Assembly: GCF_900106045.1 (NCBI RefSeq)
Contig: NZ_LT629802.1
Location: 2,232,001-2,296,000, forward strand
Length of the DNA: 64,000 nucleotides
DNA from: Pseudomonas mucidolens
Lineage (GTDB): Bacteria; Pseudomonadota; Gammaproteobacteria; Pseudomonadales; Pseudomonadaceae
Direction of reading: 5' to 3'
Shown here: positions 18,779 to 27,356 of the stretch, in pieces
Numbering within the stretch: the first letter of the stretch is position 1
Layout: each line of letters starts with the position of its first letter
The notes under the pieces: model-generated
Databases searched by the model: none
Told to the model about the DNA's origin: nothing
Seen by the model: the letters and a program-made list of their open reading frames with translations, nothing else
Program-made: the position numbers and the translations under genes

Positions 18779-20176
18779 TTAGCGTCCTTGCCCCATGGGT
18801 GGGTCGGCAGGAGGACACGACGCGCTTGCCGCCGGTTGAGTGCGATAGAGGTGCTGCAAAAGTTCCAGAGGTAGACCGCTGGTATCGACAATCCAATGCT
18901 GGATCAAATCCGCGCAAGGCTTACCCTGGAGTGCCTTATGCACCTCGGGTAACGCCACCAACATACCGGGATGGCAACGGCGCAAGAAAGCTTCGAGTTT
19001 TTGACCTTGCTGAACAAAGGGTGAAAACAACATGCACACCAACTGGCTTTCTTCCAGGCTGAAGAACTCTCGCGCATAAGTAGCCGCCAGCATTCGCCCC
19101 TCCCGGGTTCCGGCCTGGGCCCGCAACAGTTCAGGGATCTGTTGGCGACGCATGAAGGCCGTAGCCCGCTGAACAAAACCCGTGGCTCCCTGATGGTAGT
19201 CCAGCTCCAACAACACCTCGGCTTGCAGGCCATGCAAGTGCGCCATCAAGAGCGGGTTGGCGTAGGCGTGATTGCTGAATTGAAAGGCAAATTCATCAAG
19301 CCTGTGCCCCATGAAGTCGTTCAGCAACCAGGTAAAGTCGGCGTTGGTTTCGGTCAGCAGATCAGCTACACCGATATAGGCAAGGGGGCGATGATCATGC
19401 TTGGATGATGAGTCGTGCGCCAACGCGCTCTGATCACCGTAAATATCGCGGTAATACATCGCACTACGCTCGTCCATGTCCGTGAATAACGCGTTGAGCG
19501 TCAATGGCCGGCGGGCTCGCTCCCTGCTCTTCGCAGCTCTTGTGGTTTTCGTCAACCACCCAAGGTATCGATTTTGCTTGCACGAGGGATCGCCGCTGAG
19601 CAAGGCATGCACCCCGCCTTTCCAGGAAGTGATGCGCCGGTAGAAATCCCCAACAGATAAATAGCCGTCGTTGTGCAGACTGGCGCGTATATCGCCACCA
19701 GTCACATGACCGATCATCAGCATGTTGCGTCGACTGGCGTACTGGCCAGCAGTGGACACCAGGCGCAAATGATTGAATGGCAGCACCTCCTGATTTTCCA
19801 CCATCAACAATTCGACCCTGGGGTCATCATGAAAAAACAACGCACTGTAACCACGCTGGATGTTATCCAGGGTGGTTTGTGTCATGCCAGCATGTCGCAA
19901 GGTCGCGACTCGCAGTTGGAAACTCTTCGGCGCACGGCCGGCGATGGTCAACTGAGCAGCTCTAAGAAAAGCCAGGGCGCAGCTACTTCCTTTGCCACCA
20001 CCATGGGCGATCAATACTTTATAGTCGCCTATTTGATCAATACCGCCTGCCGCAACAATCACCCGCTGAACCAATAATTGAAGCGCTGTCCGTTCTGCCC
20101 GGGAAAATTTTCCCAGCAACCGCTGCAAAACTTGTTGATAGACATAGTTCATGGCTTGTTCGTGAATAGCGCTCAT
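18779..20176 (-). CDS. Uncharacterised PP-loop-like (adenine nucleotide alpha hydrolase) protein
   Basis: This 465-residue protein starts at 20176 (MSAIHEQAMNYVYQQ); the frame is open further upstream, but the 14-bp palindrome lies in that stretch. Near residue 60 is YKVLIAHGGGKGSSCAL, which looks like the PP-loop of ATP-pyrophosphatases (SGGxDS) with altered residues. It is followed by LRVATLRHAGMT and LDNIQRGYSALF, which resemble the second conserved block of that fold. The C-terminal half has no recognised domain, apart from several conserved-looking aromatic/His segments (FSNHAYANPLLMAHL). No signal or membrane segments are visible. I cannot name a substrate; possible roles are nucleotide-dependent ligation or thiolation of a small molecule or RNA. 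It is in operon with a MocR regulator. Confidence 0.5.
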   Translation of the reverse strand: MSAIHEQAMNYVYQQVLQRLLGKFSRAERTALQLLVQRVIVAAGGIDQIGDYKVLIAHGGGKGSSCALAFLRAAQLTIAGRAPKSFQLRVATLRHAGMTQTTLDNIQRGYSALFFHDDPRVELLMVENQEVLPFNHLRLVSTAGQYASRRNMLMIGHVTGGDIRASLHNDGYLSVGDFYRRITSWKGGVHALLSGDPSCKQNRYLGWLTKTTRAAKSRERARRPLTLNALFTDMDERSAMYYRDIYGDQSALAHDSSSKHDHRPLAYIGVADLLTETNADFTWLLNDFMGHRLDEFAFQFSNHAYANPLLMAHLHGLQAEVLLELDYHQGATGFVQRATAFMRRQQIPELLRAQAGTREGRMLAATYAREFFSLEESQLVCMLFSPFVQQGQKLEAFLRRCHPGMLVALPEVHKALQGKPCADLIQHWIVDTSGLPLELLQHLYRTQPAASASCPPADPPMGQGR

Positions 20177-20206
20177 AGTTTTACTACCTGAGATTGACGA
20201 TCCATT

Positions 20207-20236
20207 TCCGCTAAACGTACCTGTACGTTTAGCGGA
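20207..20236. promoter_or_regulatory. Perfect 14-bp inverted repeat in the PP-loop gene leader
   Basis: TCCGCTAAACGTAC (20207-20220) and GTACGTTTAGCGGA (20223-20236) are exact reverse complements around a CT apex, ending 30 nt before the start codon at 20176. It could be a dimeric operator (MocR is the obvious candidate) or a leader RNA hairpin. Confidence 0.7.
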
Positions 20237-20883
20237 CTTATTGCGTATGCAGAGGTGATGTCTTTTTTTGCGACACGGATAATTCCCCAAATGTAAGCAC
20301 CGCTTAACAAGACGATAGTTAGAATGTCCGACGATGTTTTCAACGAAACGAGGATAAAGGTGCCTATCCTGTAGCCTTCCAGCCATCTCTCGCAACCCTA
20401 GGAATACTCCTACAGCGTCCTACTTATCCTTAGTTCAGAAAACAAAGAACATTCCGACGCATATAAAACCAAATACAAAAGATCACCCTCGGCTCTCGAA
20501 GCGCCGAACGAAACACCCCTTGGCATCGACTTTTGTAGGTGCGCGCTAGTTACAGTGGATTTATGGGTGGACACGCGACTCCACCCATCATTGCTCTGCG
20601 TCTGAGATGACAGCGATCGGGTAATTATCGGTACTTGAATAATGATTAAAAGATACAGAGCCCGTGGAAAAACCAGTGCAGATAGTTATTCAACGGTCAA
20701 AACTTGCGCCCATGCAAAACGCCGCCGCCTGAAATTCAGGGCGGCGGCGGCGTCAAGAGCACGTTTGGGAGAGTGAGAGCCGAGATAATATCTCGGCTCA
20801 CAAGTAGATAGAGTCCTTCTAAATGGCGTATTTGCCACATGGGCAGTCCAAGAAACATACCCGTTTGCGAACGCTCCTACAGA
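20237..20883. other. Gene-free region with three strong inverted repeats
   Basis: No gene was recognised in about 650 bp. Three hairpins are visible. ATGGGTGGA/TCCACCCAT is at 20563-20588. GCCGCCGCCTGAA pairs with TTCAGGGCGGCGG at 20721-20747 with one bulge and, read on the minus strand, runs into GTTTTG. GAGCCGAGAT/ATCTCGGCTC is at 20777-20799. The last two follow the stop of the minus-strand oxidoreductase and probably end its transcript. The first half is AT-rich and likely carries the promoter of the PP-loop operon. Confidence 0.6.
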
Positions 20884-21906
20884 TCAAGCCAGCTCGATCT
20901 GCAACGCAACCCGCTCACGGCATGGGCATTCGTCCATATAACGATGAGCTTCAACGAACTGGCTGAACGGAAACACCGTGGTTTTCAGCGGCACCAGCAC
21001 ACGGTCGGCGGTCAACTGGTTGATATCACGCAAGGCCCGCTGCAAAGCCACCTGGTCCTGGATGATGCCCAGCTCCGGTTTGCCGGTGAAGTTGCCGATG
21101 CAGTGCACGAAGAACTGAATGTTCTTCTGGAACGCCGCACACGCCGGGAACGGGGTTTGGTTACCGCCCTGCAGACCGTAAAGCACCAGGCTGCCACGAG
21201 GAGCCAGGACATCGCCCAGCAGCGACATCTGCGGCCCACCCAAACCGTCAAAAACCACGTCAACGCCGCGATTGTCAGTGAACTTGTTGATTTGCATCAG
21301 CAGGTCCTGCTCTTCAGTGACGATGACCTTTTCCGCCCCGAGGGACAGCAAGTACTCACGTTCCGCGCTGTCCTTGGTTGCGGCAATCACCCTGACACCC
21401 AAGGCCTTGCCCAGTTGCACAAAGGAAGGGCCGGCGCAGTGGCTGGCGTCAGTCACCAAGGCGAATTGCCCAGGCTTGACCCGCGCCAAATCCATGTACG
21501 CAAAATAGGCAATCAACAGCGGCGTGTAATGCACGCTGGCCTCGATCGGACTCAACACCTCAGGGTATCGGGTCAGGGCCGAACGGGGCAGGACGATCTG
21601 TTCGCCATACACCGGGTAATCGTTGGGGCTCTCGGCCGGAAAACTGGCCACTTTATCGCCCACCGCCAAGTCATCCACGCCGTCGCCAAGGGCTACCACC
21701 ACCCCGGCCATCTCATGGCCAAGGCCGGACGGCAGGCGGGCGTGGGACGATGCCAGGTTCTGGCGCCATAAAATGTCATACCAGCTGATGCCAATCGCTT
21801 CGACACGCACCTGCACTTCGCCCGGTGCAGGCAACGTGGCCTCATGCTCTTCGCATTTGAGCACCTCGGCCGGACCAAACTTGTGAAAACGAATCGTGCG
21901 GGACAT
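20884..21906 (-). CDS. Zinc-type/quinone oxidoreductase (MDR superfamily)
   Basis: This 340-residue medium-chain dehydrogenase/reductase starts at 21906 (MSRTIRFHKFGPAEVLKC); the frame extends upstream without a better site. The N-terminal GroES-like domain (about 1-120, GLGHEMAGVVVALGDGV) is followed by a Rossmann domain. Its usual glycine-rich motif is weak here (VTDASHCAGPSF), and it continues GVRVIAATKDSAEREYLLSLGAEKVI. It lacks the structural-zinc cysteine cluster, as in quinone oxidoreductases, so NADPH-dependent reduction of quinones or enals is likely. It is divergent from the LysR gene at 22154, which probably controls it. Confidence 0.82.
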   Translation of the reverse strand: MSRTIRFHKFGPAEVLKCEEHEATLPAPGEVQVRVEAIGISWYDILWRQNLASSHARLPSGLGHEMAGVVVALGDGVDDLAVGDKVASFPAESPNDYPVYGEQIVLPRSALTRYPEVLSPIEASVHYTPLLIAYFAYMDLARVKPGQFALVTDASHCAGPSFVQLGKALGVRVIAATKDSAEREYLLSLGAEKVIVTEEQDLLMQINKFTDNRGVDVVFDGLGGPQMSLLGDVLAPRGSLVLYGLQGGNQTPFPACAAFQKNIQFFVHCIGNFTGKPELGIIQDQVALQRALRDINQLTADRVLVPLKTTVFPFSQFVEAHRYMDECPCRERVALQIELA

Positions 21907-22153
21907 CGCAAACCTCGCCAAAATAACCTCTAATACCATGAACTCTATCTGGGCTTTCCGGGCAAGACCACCGGTCACCATTAATAGTCGACATGTCTGT
22001 CATTGATTCGCACCTTAGGAAAACACCTCAGGCCACGTAGGAAAATTGAATAATCCTGTGCAGAGTACCAGCCTTTCCCCGTAAGATTCACGTTGGCCAA
22101 CGTTCTTATGTGGCCACTCTCGTCAAGTTTGCTGACGCCGCCTGGGACACAAG

Positions 22154-23071
22154 ATGAACCGTAACGACCTGCGACGTGTCGACCTCAATCTGTTGATCGT
22201 ATTCGAAACCTTGATGCATGAACGCAGTGTGACCCGCGCCGCCGAGAAATTGTTCCTCGGCCAACCGGCCATCAGCGCCGCGCTGTCACGCCTGCGCGGG
22301 CTGTTCGATGACCCGTTGTTCGTGCGTACCGGACGCAGCATGGAGCCTTCCGCGCGGGCGGTGGAAATCTTCGCACTGCTCTCGCCGGCCCTGGATTCGA
22401 TTTCCACGGCGGTCAGCCGCGCCGCCGAGTTCGACCCGGCCACCAGCACCGCGGTGTTTCGCATCGGCCTTTCCGACGATGTGGAATTCGCCCTGCTGCC
22501 CCAGTTGCTCAAACGCCTGCGCGCCGAAGCGCCGGGCATCGTGCTAGTCATACGTCGCGTCAACTACATCTTGATGCCAAGCCTGCTGGCTTCCGGGGAA
22601 ATATCCATCGGTGTCAGCTACACCACCGACCTGCCGGCCAATGCCAAGCGCAAGGTCCTGCGTCGCAGCCTGCCCAAACTGCTGCGTGCCGACAGCGTGC
22701 CCGGCGCCCTGAGCCTGGACGATTTCTGCGCCCGTCCCCATGCGCTGGTCTCGTTTGCCGGCGACCTGAGCGGATTCATCGATGAAGAACTGGAAAAGCT
22801 CGACCGCAAACGCCATGTAGTACTGGCCGTCCCGCAGTTCAACGGGCTGGGGACACTACTGGCAGGCACCGACATCCTCGCCACCGTCCCGGACTACACC
22901 GCCGAAGCCCTGACCGCCGCCGGCGGCCTGCGCGCCGAAGACCCACCCTTGCCGGTGGTGCGCACCTTTGAGCTGCATATGGCCTGGCGTGGTTCCCAGG
23001 ACAATGATCCAGGGGAGCGTTGGTTGCGGTCGCGGATTCAGATGTTTTTTGGCGATCCTGAGAGTCTTTAG
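22154..23071 (+). CDS. LysR-family transcriptional regulator
   Basis: This 305-residue LysR regulator has an N-terminal winged helix (residues about 5-65: LRRVDLNLLIVFETLMHERSVTRAAEKLF, with GQPAISAALSRLR as recognition helix). The C-terminal periplasmic-binding-like effector domain follows. The N-terminal LNLL pattern resembles the NodD/LeuO-like branch. It is divergent from the quinone oxidoreductase gene with a 247-bp shared region, the classical arrangement for control of that gene. The effector is unknown. Confidence 0.88.
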   Translation: MNRNDLRRVDLNLLIVFETLMHERSVTRAAEKLFLGQPAISAALSRLRGLFDDPLFVRTGRSMEPSARAVEIFALLSPALDSISTAVSRAAEFDPATSTAVFRIGLSDDVEFALLPQLLKRLRAEAPGIVLVIRRVNYILMPSLLASGEISIGVSYTTDLPANAKRKVLRRSLPKLLRADSVPGALSLDDFCARPHALVSFAGDLSGFIDEELEKLDRKRHVVLAVPQFNGLGTLLAGTDILATVPDYTAEALTAAGGLRAEDPPLPVVRTFELHMAWRGSQDNDPGERWLRSRIQMFFGDPESL

Positions 23072-23415
23072 GCGTTGTCTGGCAGGCTGTTCGGCTGATC
23101 ATTTCTGCCTTTCCACAAACCATGGAGCTCCATTCACTTCCGGTGGATTGCTACATTGGGGGCACATCTGAGCGCATGCTTGGGATTGTTTTAAAAGAAT
23201 GCCCCCAGCCTTGGGCCGGTGGGCTGTTGATGAGGATGGATGCACTAAGGGAGATGTGGATCCTCGCCCCTACCCATATCAATGACCGAGCCCTAGTGAA
23301 CGCACCACCCACCACGCTGAACAAATGCGTGCAAATGTAAAAAATGATGATGGCATAATGCCTTGGAAACCGGCAAAATCCACACGTTCCCAACGGATTT
23401 GAAGGACCGGTTCCG
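23072..23415. other. Intergenic region upstream of the Hxs operon
   Basis: About 340 bp without a credible gene; short open frames on both strands lack ribosome sites. The final 80 bp turn AT-rich (GCAAATGTAAAAAATGATGA near 23330) and include the palindrome GGCATAATGCC (23352-23362), whose CATAAT could serve as a -10 element for hxsD. Nothing was seen that looks like a terminator with a U-run. Confidence 0.35.
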
Positions 23416-23715
23416 ATGACATGGCCAGTCACGCTGAAACTCGACAGCGCAGCCTACCCGCTCAGTGTGGTGCAACGCGTCGCTTACTCCCTGGCCGACA
23501 CTGTCGCGATCCAGGTCGGTATTGAAGCCAATCAGATAAGCCTCACGGCCCGCCCCGCTGAAGTTAGGCTAGCGCTTTCCCCGGAGCAGGCGCACTCGCT
23601 GATCCTCCAGCATCTGAACGACTTCGCCCTACGCGACCATATCAACCGCGAAACAACAGGGTTGCGCGTAGTACTGGCTCGAGCCGCGCTCGCTGGATGT
23701 GGGATTTCGCAGTGA
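23416..23715 (+). CDS. hxsD: His-Xaa-Ser system protein HxsD
   Basis: This 99-residue cytosolic protein is the first gene of the four-gene His-Xaa-Ser system. It begins MTWPVTLKLDSAAYPLSVVQ and contains RVAYSLADTVAIQVG, the pattern of HxsD small proteins (LxxxxYxxxxxxxAAYxxxDxxxV). There is no signal or membrane segment. In radical SAM modification systems a small partner of this kind may bind the precursor, but that role is inferred here. AAGGA precedes the ATG. The 3' end overlaps hxsB by 19 bp in another frame, which suggests coupled translation. Confidence 0.82.
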   Translation: MTWPVTLKLDSAAYPLSVVQRVAYSLADTVAIQVGIEANQISLTARPAEVRLALSPEQAHSLILQHLNDFALRDHINRETTGLRVVLARAALAGCGISQ

Positions 23716-25199
23716 CACTAATTGCGACAGATTCCAAGCACTACCGCTTGCTGCCTTTTCGATTCATGCGCATGAACACGGGACATGACCGTGACATCCT
23801 GCTCACCTCCGATACCGGCGAGTACATGCACGTGAACGACGCGCAATTACGAGCCCTCAGTTACTTCGACGTTCAAGCAAGTACGCCTTTCTACAAGGAC
23901 CTGCTGGCCCGCCACTTCATCTATGAACCAGGCCGCCACGACCCGTCCCCGGAAATGGCCGCGCAGTATCGCAGCCGCAAGGACTTTCTCTTCCAGGGCC
24001 CTGCACTGCACTTGTTCGTGGTTACATTGCGCTGCAACCACACCTGCCAGTACTGCCAGGTGTCGCGGGCCCCTCTGGGAGGATCCGGCCACGACCTGTC
24101 GGAAACGGATGCACAGGCGGCAGTCGATCGCCTGTTCGAATCCAATGCTCCCGCCCTGACTGTGGAGTTTCAGGGTGGCGAGCCGCTTCTGGCCTTCGAG
24201 CGCGTCCGCCAGATTGTCGAATGGGTCGTCGAGCGGAACGTGGTCAAACAACGGGATATCCAGTTCGTCATCACCACTACACTGCACCACCTGACGGAGG
24301 AAATACTCGACTTCGCAGAAGAATATCGCATCCAGTTTTCGACCTCGCTCGATGGCCCGGCACCCTTGCACAATGCCAACCGCCCTACCCCGTCACGAGA
24401 CTCCTACGAGCGCACTGTAAAAGGCATCCAGTGGGTCCGTGAGCGCCTTGGCCATGATGCAGTTTCCGCGTTGACCACGCTGACTTCAAGAAGCCTCGAA
24501 CAGCCTGAAGCGATCATCGATGAGTATGTAAGCCAGGGCTTCTCCAGCATCTCGCTTCGACCTCTGAGCCCTTATGGGTTTGCCACCAAGAGTGCCCATC
24601 GACTTGATTACCCTATTGAGCGATACCTGGCCTTCTACAAGAAGGCACTGGCCTATTTGCTGCATATCAACAAACAGGGCGTATACCTCTCAGAGAGTTA
24701 TACGAGCCTGTTGCTGAAGAATATCCTGACACCCTTCTCCTCCGGCTATGTAGACCTCCGTTCCCCTGCTGGCGCAGGCACTGCGGCGCTGGTTTACAAC
24801 TACGACGGTTACGTCTATCCATCGGACGAAGCCCGAATGTTGCTCGAGATGGGTGAAGAAGGCTTTAGGCTCGGCACCGTACACCAACCCTTGTCTGAAT
24901 TACTCGCATCGCCCGTTGTGAATGCGTTGCTCGCCAGTGGTGTAGCAGAGGCGCTGCCGGGCTGCTCCGACTGCGCACTTGTCCCGTACTGTGGTGCCGA
25001 CCCTATCGAACACTATGCCCGCCAAGCTGACCCGATCGGACACCGAGTGTTCAGCAGCTTCTGCAAAAAGAACATGGGGTTGCTGAAGCATCTTTTCGGC
25101 CTGCTTCGCGATGGCGACGACAACGTGCAGAGGGTGCTGCTGTCTTGGTTGAACAGGCGCTCTTACAACGATGTCCGGTTCACGGGTTACAGGGGCTGA
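23697..25199 (+). CDS. hxsB: His-Xaa-Ser system radical SAM protein HxsB
   Basis: This 500-residue radical SAM enzyme is a predicted maturase of the Hxs system. The 4Fe-4S/SAM motif C-x3-C-x2-C is at Cys113, Cys117 and Cys120 (RCNHTCQYC). Next are the glycine-rich EFQGGEPLL motif and a TIM-barrel body. The C-terminal Cys cluster (PGCSDCALVPYCG, then FCKKN) resembles the SPASM auxiliary-cluster region of peptide-modifying enzymes. The first 100 residues (LTSDTGEYMHVNDAQL) form a system-specific N-terminal extension. The reaction is unknown; members of this class make C-C, C-S or epimerised residues in peptides. It overlaps both neighbours. Confidence 0.9.
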   Translation: MWDFAVTLIATDSKHYRLLPFRFMRMNTGHDRDILLTSDTGEYMHVNDAQLRALSYFDVQASTPFYKDLLARHFIYEPGRHDPSPEMAAQYRSRKDFLFQGPALHLFVVTLRCNHTCQYCQVSRAPLGGSGHDLSETDAQAAVDRLFESNAPALTVEFQGGEPLLAFERVRQIVEWVVERNVVKQRDIQFVITTTLHHLTEEILDFAEEYRIQFSTSLDGPAPLHNANRPTPSRDSYERTVKGIQWVRERLGHDAVSALTTLTSRSLEQPEAIIDEYVSQGFSSISLRPLSPYGFATKSAHRLDYPIERYLAFYKKALAYLLHINKQGVYLSESYTSLLLKNILTPFSSGYVDLRSPAGAGTAALVYNYDGYVYPSDEARMLLEMGEEGFRLGTVHQPLSELLASPVVNALLASGVAEALPGCSDCALVPYCGADPIEHYARQADPIGHRVFSSFCKKNMGLLKHLFGLLRDGDDNVQRVLLSWLNRRSYNDVRFTGYRG

Positions 25200-26431
25200 T
25201 GGCGATGCTGCGCAAAGATACCCACTTCGAAATCCATCATCTGAATGAGCCGAAACTGCTCAAGGTCATCACTCTGGATGAGTTCATCGAACAAGGCCTG
25301 GCTGTTTGTGCCGGAAGCGCTGAGTTCGGTGACCTGCTGCTTTGGCTGCCAAACGAAGAACGGCTACGGAACCCGCATCTGCTCTCATTACCAGTGGGTG
25401 GATTCCTGATCCCGGAGCCATTGATCGGCGACTTCGACAGCGCGCAGCTACACCTGCACACACCCAAAGATGCGGATGTCGTGCAGCCCGGGGATGTCAT
25501 TGCCATCACACCAGGCAACGCTTTGGTGCGAGTGCTCTATCGACGAGGCTCGGACAGCAACCTGCTGTTCATGACCGATCGTTGCAACAGCCTCTGTTTG
25601 ATGTGCTCGCAGCCGCCCAAAGATATCGATGACCGTTGGCACATCGAGGAGAACCTACGGCTGATCGACCTGATGGACCCGGGCGAGGAAAATCTGGGAA
25701 TCAGCGGCGGAGAACCAACGCTTTATCGCGACGGCCTGCTCGAAATCCTGGCCAAGTGCAAAGCCGTTTTACCGCAAAAATCCATTCATGTGCTCAGCAA
25801 CGGGCGTCTGCTCCAACACCCGAGCTGGATCGCAGCGCTCTCTGCCATCGGCCACCCTCAGTTGAGCTGGGGTATCCCGCTGTATGCCGATAATGCCGAA
25901 GACCATGACCATGTGGTGCAGGCTCCCGGCGCGTTTAGCGAAACCCTGCTAGGTCTTTACAACCTGGCGCGCGCCAACCAGATCATCGAGATACGCGTGG
26001 TGCTCAATCGCCTGACCACGCCACGCTTGCCAGAGCTCGCCCACTACGTGTTCAGGAACTTGCCCTTCGTGCGGCATGTTGCGCTGATGGGTATCGAAAG
26101 TACCGGCCTGGCCAGGAAGAACTACGAAGAACTGTGGATTGACCCGCTGGACTATCAGGAGTCGTTGAGCCAGGCCGTGTATTTCTTGTTCAACCGCGGA
26201 GTGCCGGTTTCGATCTACAACTTGCCCCTGTGCCTGATCCCGGCCCACCTCTCGCGTTTCGCCCGCCAGAGCATCTCGGACTGGAAGAACCTGTTCATCG
26301 ACACCTGCCAGCAATGCGCTGCCGTCAAACATTGCTCTGGCTTCTTCAAATCCCACACCGACCGCTGGCAGAGCCGCGGCGTACAACTACTATCGACCGA
26401 GGCCTTTAGCGCCTATGCAAGGAGTGCTTAG
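25199..26431 (+). CDS. hxsC: His-Xaa-Ser system radical SAM protein HxsC
   Basis: This 410-residue second radical SAM protein has C-x3-C-x2-C at Cys129, Cys133 and Cys136 (RCNSLCLMC). Around them the family pattern NLLFMTDRCN and GISGGEPTL is intact. The N-terminal 120 residues are not a radical SAM fold. A C-terminal CQQC ... HCSGFF group could bind an auxiliary Fe-S cluster. The start at 25199 overlaps the hxsB stop as TGATG; the frame also reads upstream for 18 codons inside hxsB. The stop overlaps the hxsA start as TAGTG. Two different radical SAM proteins in one small operon suggest two successive or cooperative modifications of one substrate. Confidence 0.9.
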   Translation: MAMLRKDTHFEIHHLNEPKLLKVITLDEFIEQGLAVCAGSAEFGDLLLWLPNEERLRNPHLLSLPVGGFLIPEPLIGDFDSAQLHLHTPKDADVVQPGDVIAITPGNALVRVLYRRGSDSNLLFMTDRCNSLCLMCSQPPKDIDDRWHIEENLRLIDLMDPGEENLGISGGEPTLYRDGLLEILAKCKAVLPQKSIHVLSNGRLLQHPSWIAALSAIGHPQLSWGIPLYADNAEDHDHVVQAPGAFSETLLGLYNLARANQIIEIRVVLNRLTTPRLPELAHYVFRNLPFVRHVALMGIESTGLARKNYEELWIDPLDYQESLSQAVYFLFNRGVPVSIYNLPLCLIPAHLSRFARQSISDWKNLFIDTCQQCAAVKHCSGFFKSHTDRWQSRGVQLLSTEAFSAYARSA

Positions 26432-27039
26432 TGAAATTGCTCGACCGCTGGAAAGTCCTGATCAGTGGGATCAGCTTGCTGCCAATGGCAGGTACCACCC
26501 TGGCACAGGCGGGCCATCTGTCGCTCGCCGATGCGAACTGGCAACCCAACGACAAGCTACAGCCCCCGGTATTTGCCGATACGCTCAATGCGCCAGACAC
26601 CGTCAACATCTATGCGGCACATCGCTCGCACAGTTCTCACCGGTCCCACAGTTCCCACAGTTCTCACTACAGCGGCTCGGGTGGCTATAGCGCACCTCGC
26701 TACTACAGCCCCCCCGCTACCAGCACCCGAAGCTACAGCGCGCCGAGTGCTTCGAGCAGCACCCCAAGCAGCAACAGCCTTTATCAGTCGTCTGGCACTA
26801 CCAGCGGGACAAGTTCGAGCACTTCTAAGAGCCGCGCGACAAATGAGCAGAAAAGCAACCTGGTCACCCGTGTGCAGACCGCGCTGATGGTGCGCCAGTA
26901 TTACCAAGGCACCATTGATGGGGTGATGGGCAAGACGACACGTGGTGCGTTGATGGCCTTTCAGATGGACAGTGGGTTGACCGTGAATGGCCGGATGGAT
27001 ACACCATCGCTGAATGCGTTGGGTATCAAGATTCCATAG
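26431..27039 (+). CDS. hxsA: His-Xaa-Ser repeat protein HxsA (predicted modification target)
   Basis: This 202-residue exported protein starts at GTG 26431, which overlaps the hxsC stop (TAGTG) and is preceded by AAGGAG. A signal peptide (MKLLDRWKVLISGISLLPMA, cleavage after about ALAQA) directs it to the periplasm. Residues 64-81 are six consecutive H-x-S triplets (HRS HSS HRS HSS HSS HYS). A Ser/Tyr/Thr-rich low-complexity linker (about 82-135) follows. A peptidoglycan-binding type 1 domain ends the protein (about 140-202: VQTALMVRQYYQGTIDGVMG, then TRGALMAFQ). The repeat is the natural candidate for modification by HxsB/HxsC, and the C-terminus would anchor the product to the wall. Nothing in the sequence shows the chemistry. 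Confidence 0.92.
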   Translation: MKLLDRWKVLISGISLLPMAGTTLAQAGHLSLADANWQPNDKLQPPVFADTLNAPDTVNIYAAHRSHSSHRSHSSHSSHYSGSGGYSAPRYYSPPATSTRSYSAPSASSSTPSSNSLYQSSGTTSGTSSSTSKSRATNEQKSNLVTRVQTALMVRQYYQGTIDGVMGKTTRGALMAFQMDSGLTVNGRMDTPSLNALGIKIP

Positions 27040-27356
27040 TTTTTGGCGCTGATGTGATTTTTAACGCCGGCTACCGGAACTCATTGGCCCACCCGAGTAC
27101 TCAAGAAATGATTACCTTGCGGGTGATTTCGGAGGCAGCGTGTGGGTCAGTCAAAATCAGCAACCTGGGTCAAAATCGCATCAGCGCCGACTATCATGGG
27201 CTTATCTTGCACCGCAAATAGTTCGATTGGCTGGAGATGCAGCAAGTCGTCACCTGCCACCGTCGCTGCCACCGACCGACGCGGATCTGACTACTTTTAG
27301 ATAAGCCGATGGTCGCGCAGAAACCTCACCTCCCCGCTGAAATTTAGGAATGTGCA
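27040..27356. other. Gene-free region after hxsA, possible insertion-element relic
   Basis: No gene was recognised. Two direct copies of TGGGTCA are at 27143-27149 and 27166-27172, each followed within 2-4 bases by CAAAATC, and the stretch then reads GCATCAGCGCCGAC. From memory this resembles the ends of IS21-family elements, but no transposase coding sequence remains in the window. Treat it as a suspected scar. Confidence 0.25.

Noticed and set aside
23122..23340. A 72-codon frame upstream of hxsD
   Set aside because: No recognisable domain, weak start context and overlapping frames on the other strand.
26620..26673. The repeated CACAGTTC-type DNA as a CRISPR or satellite
   Set aside because: It is in frame and encodes the H-x-S repeats of HxsA.
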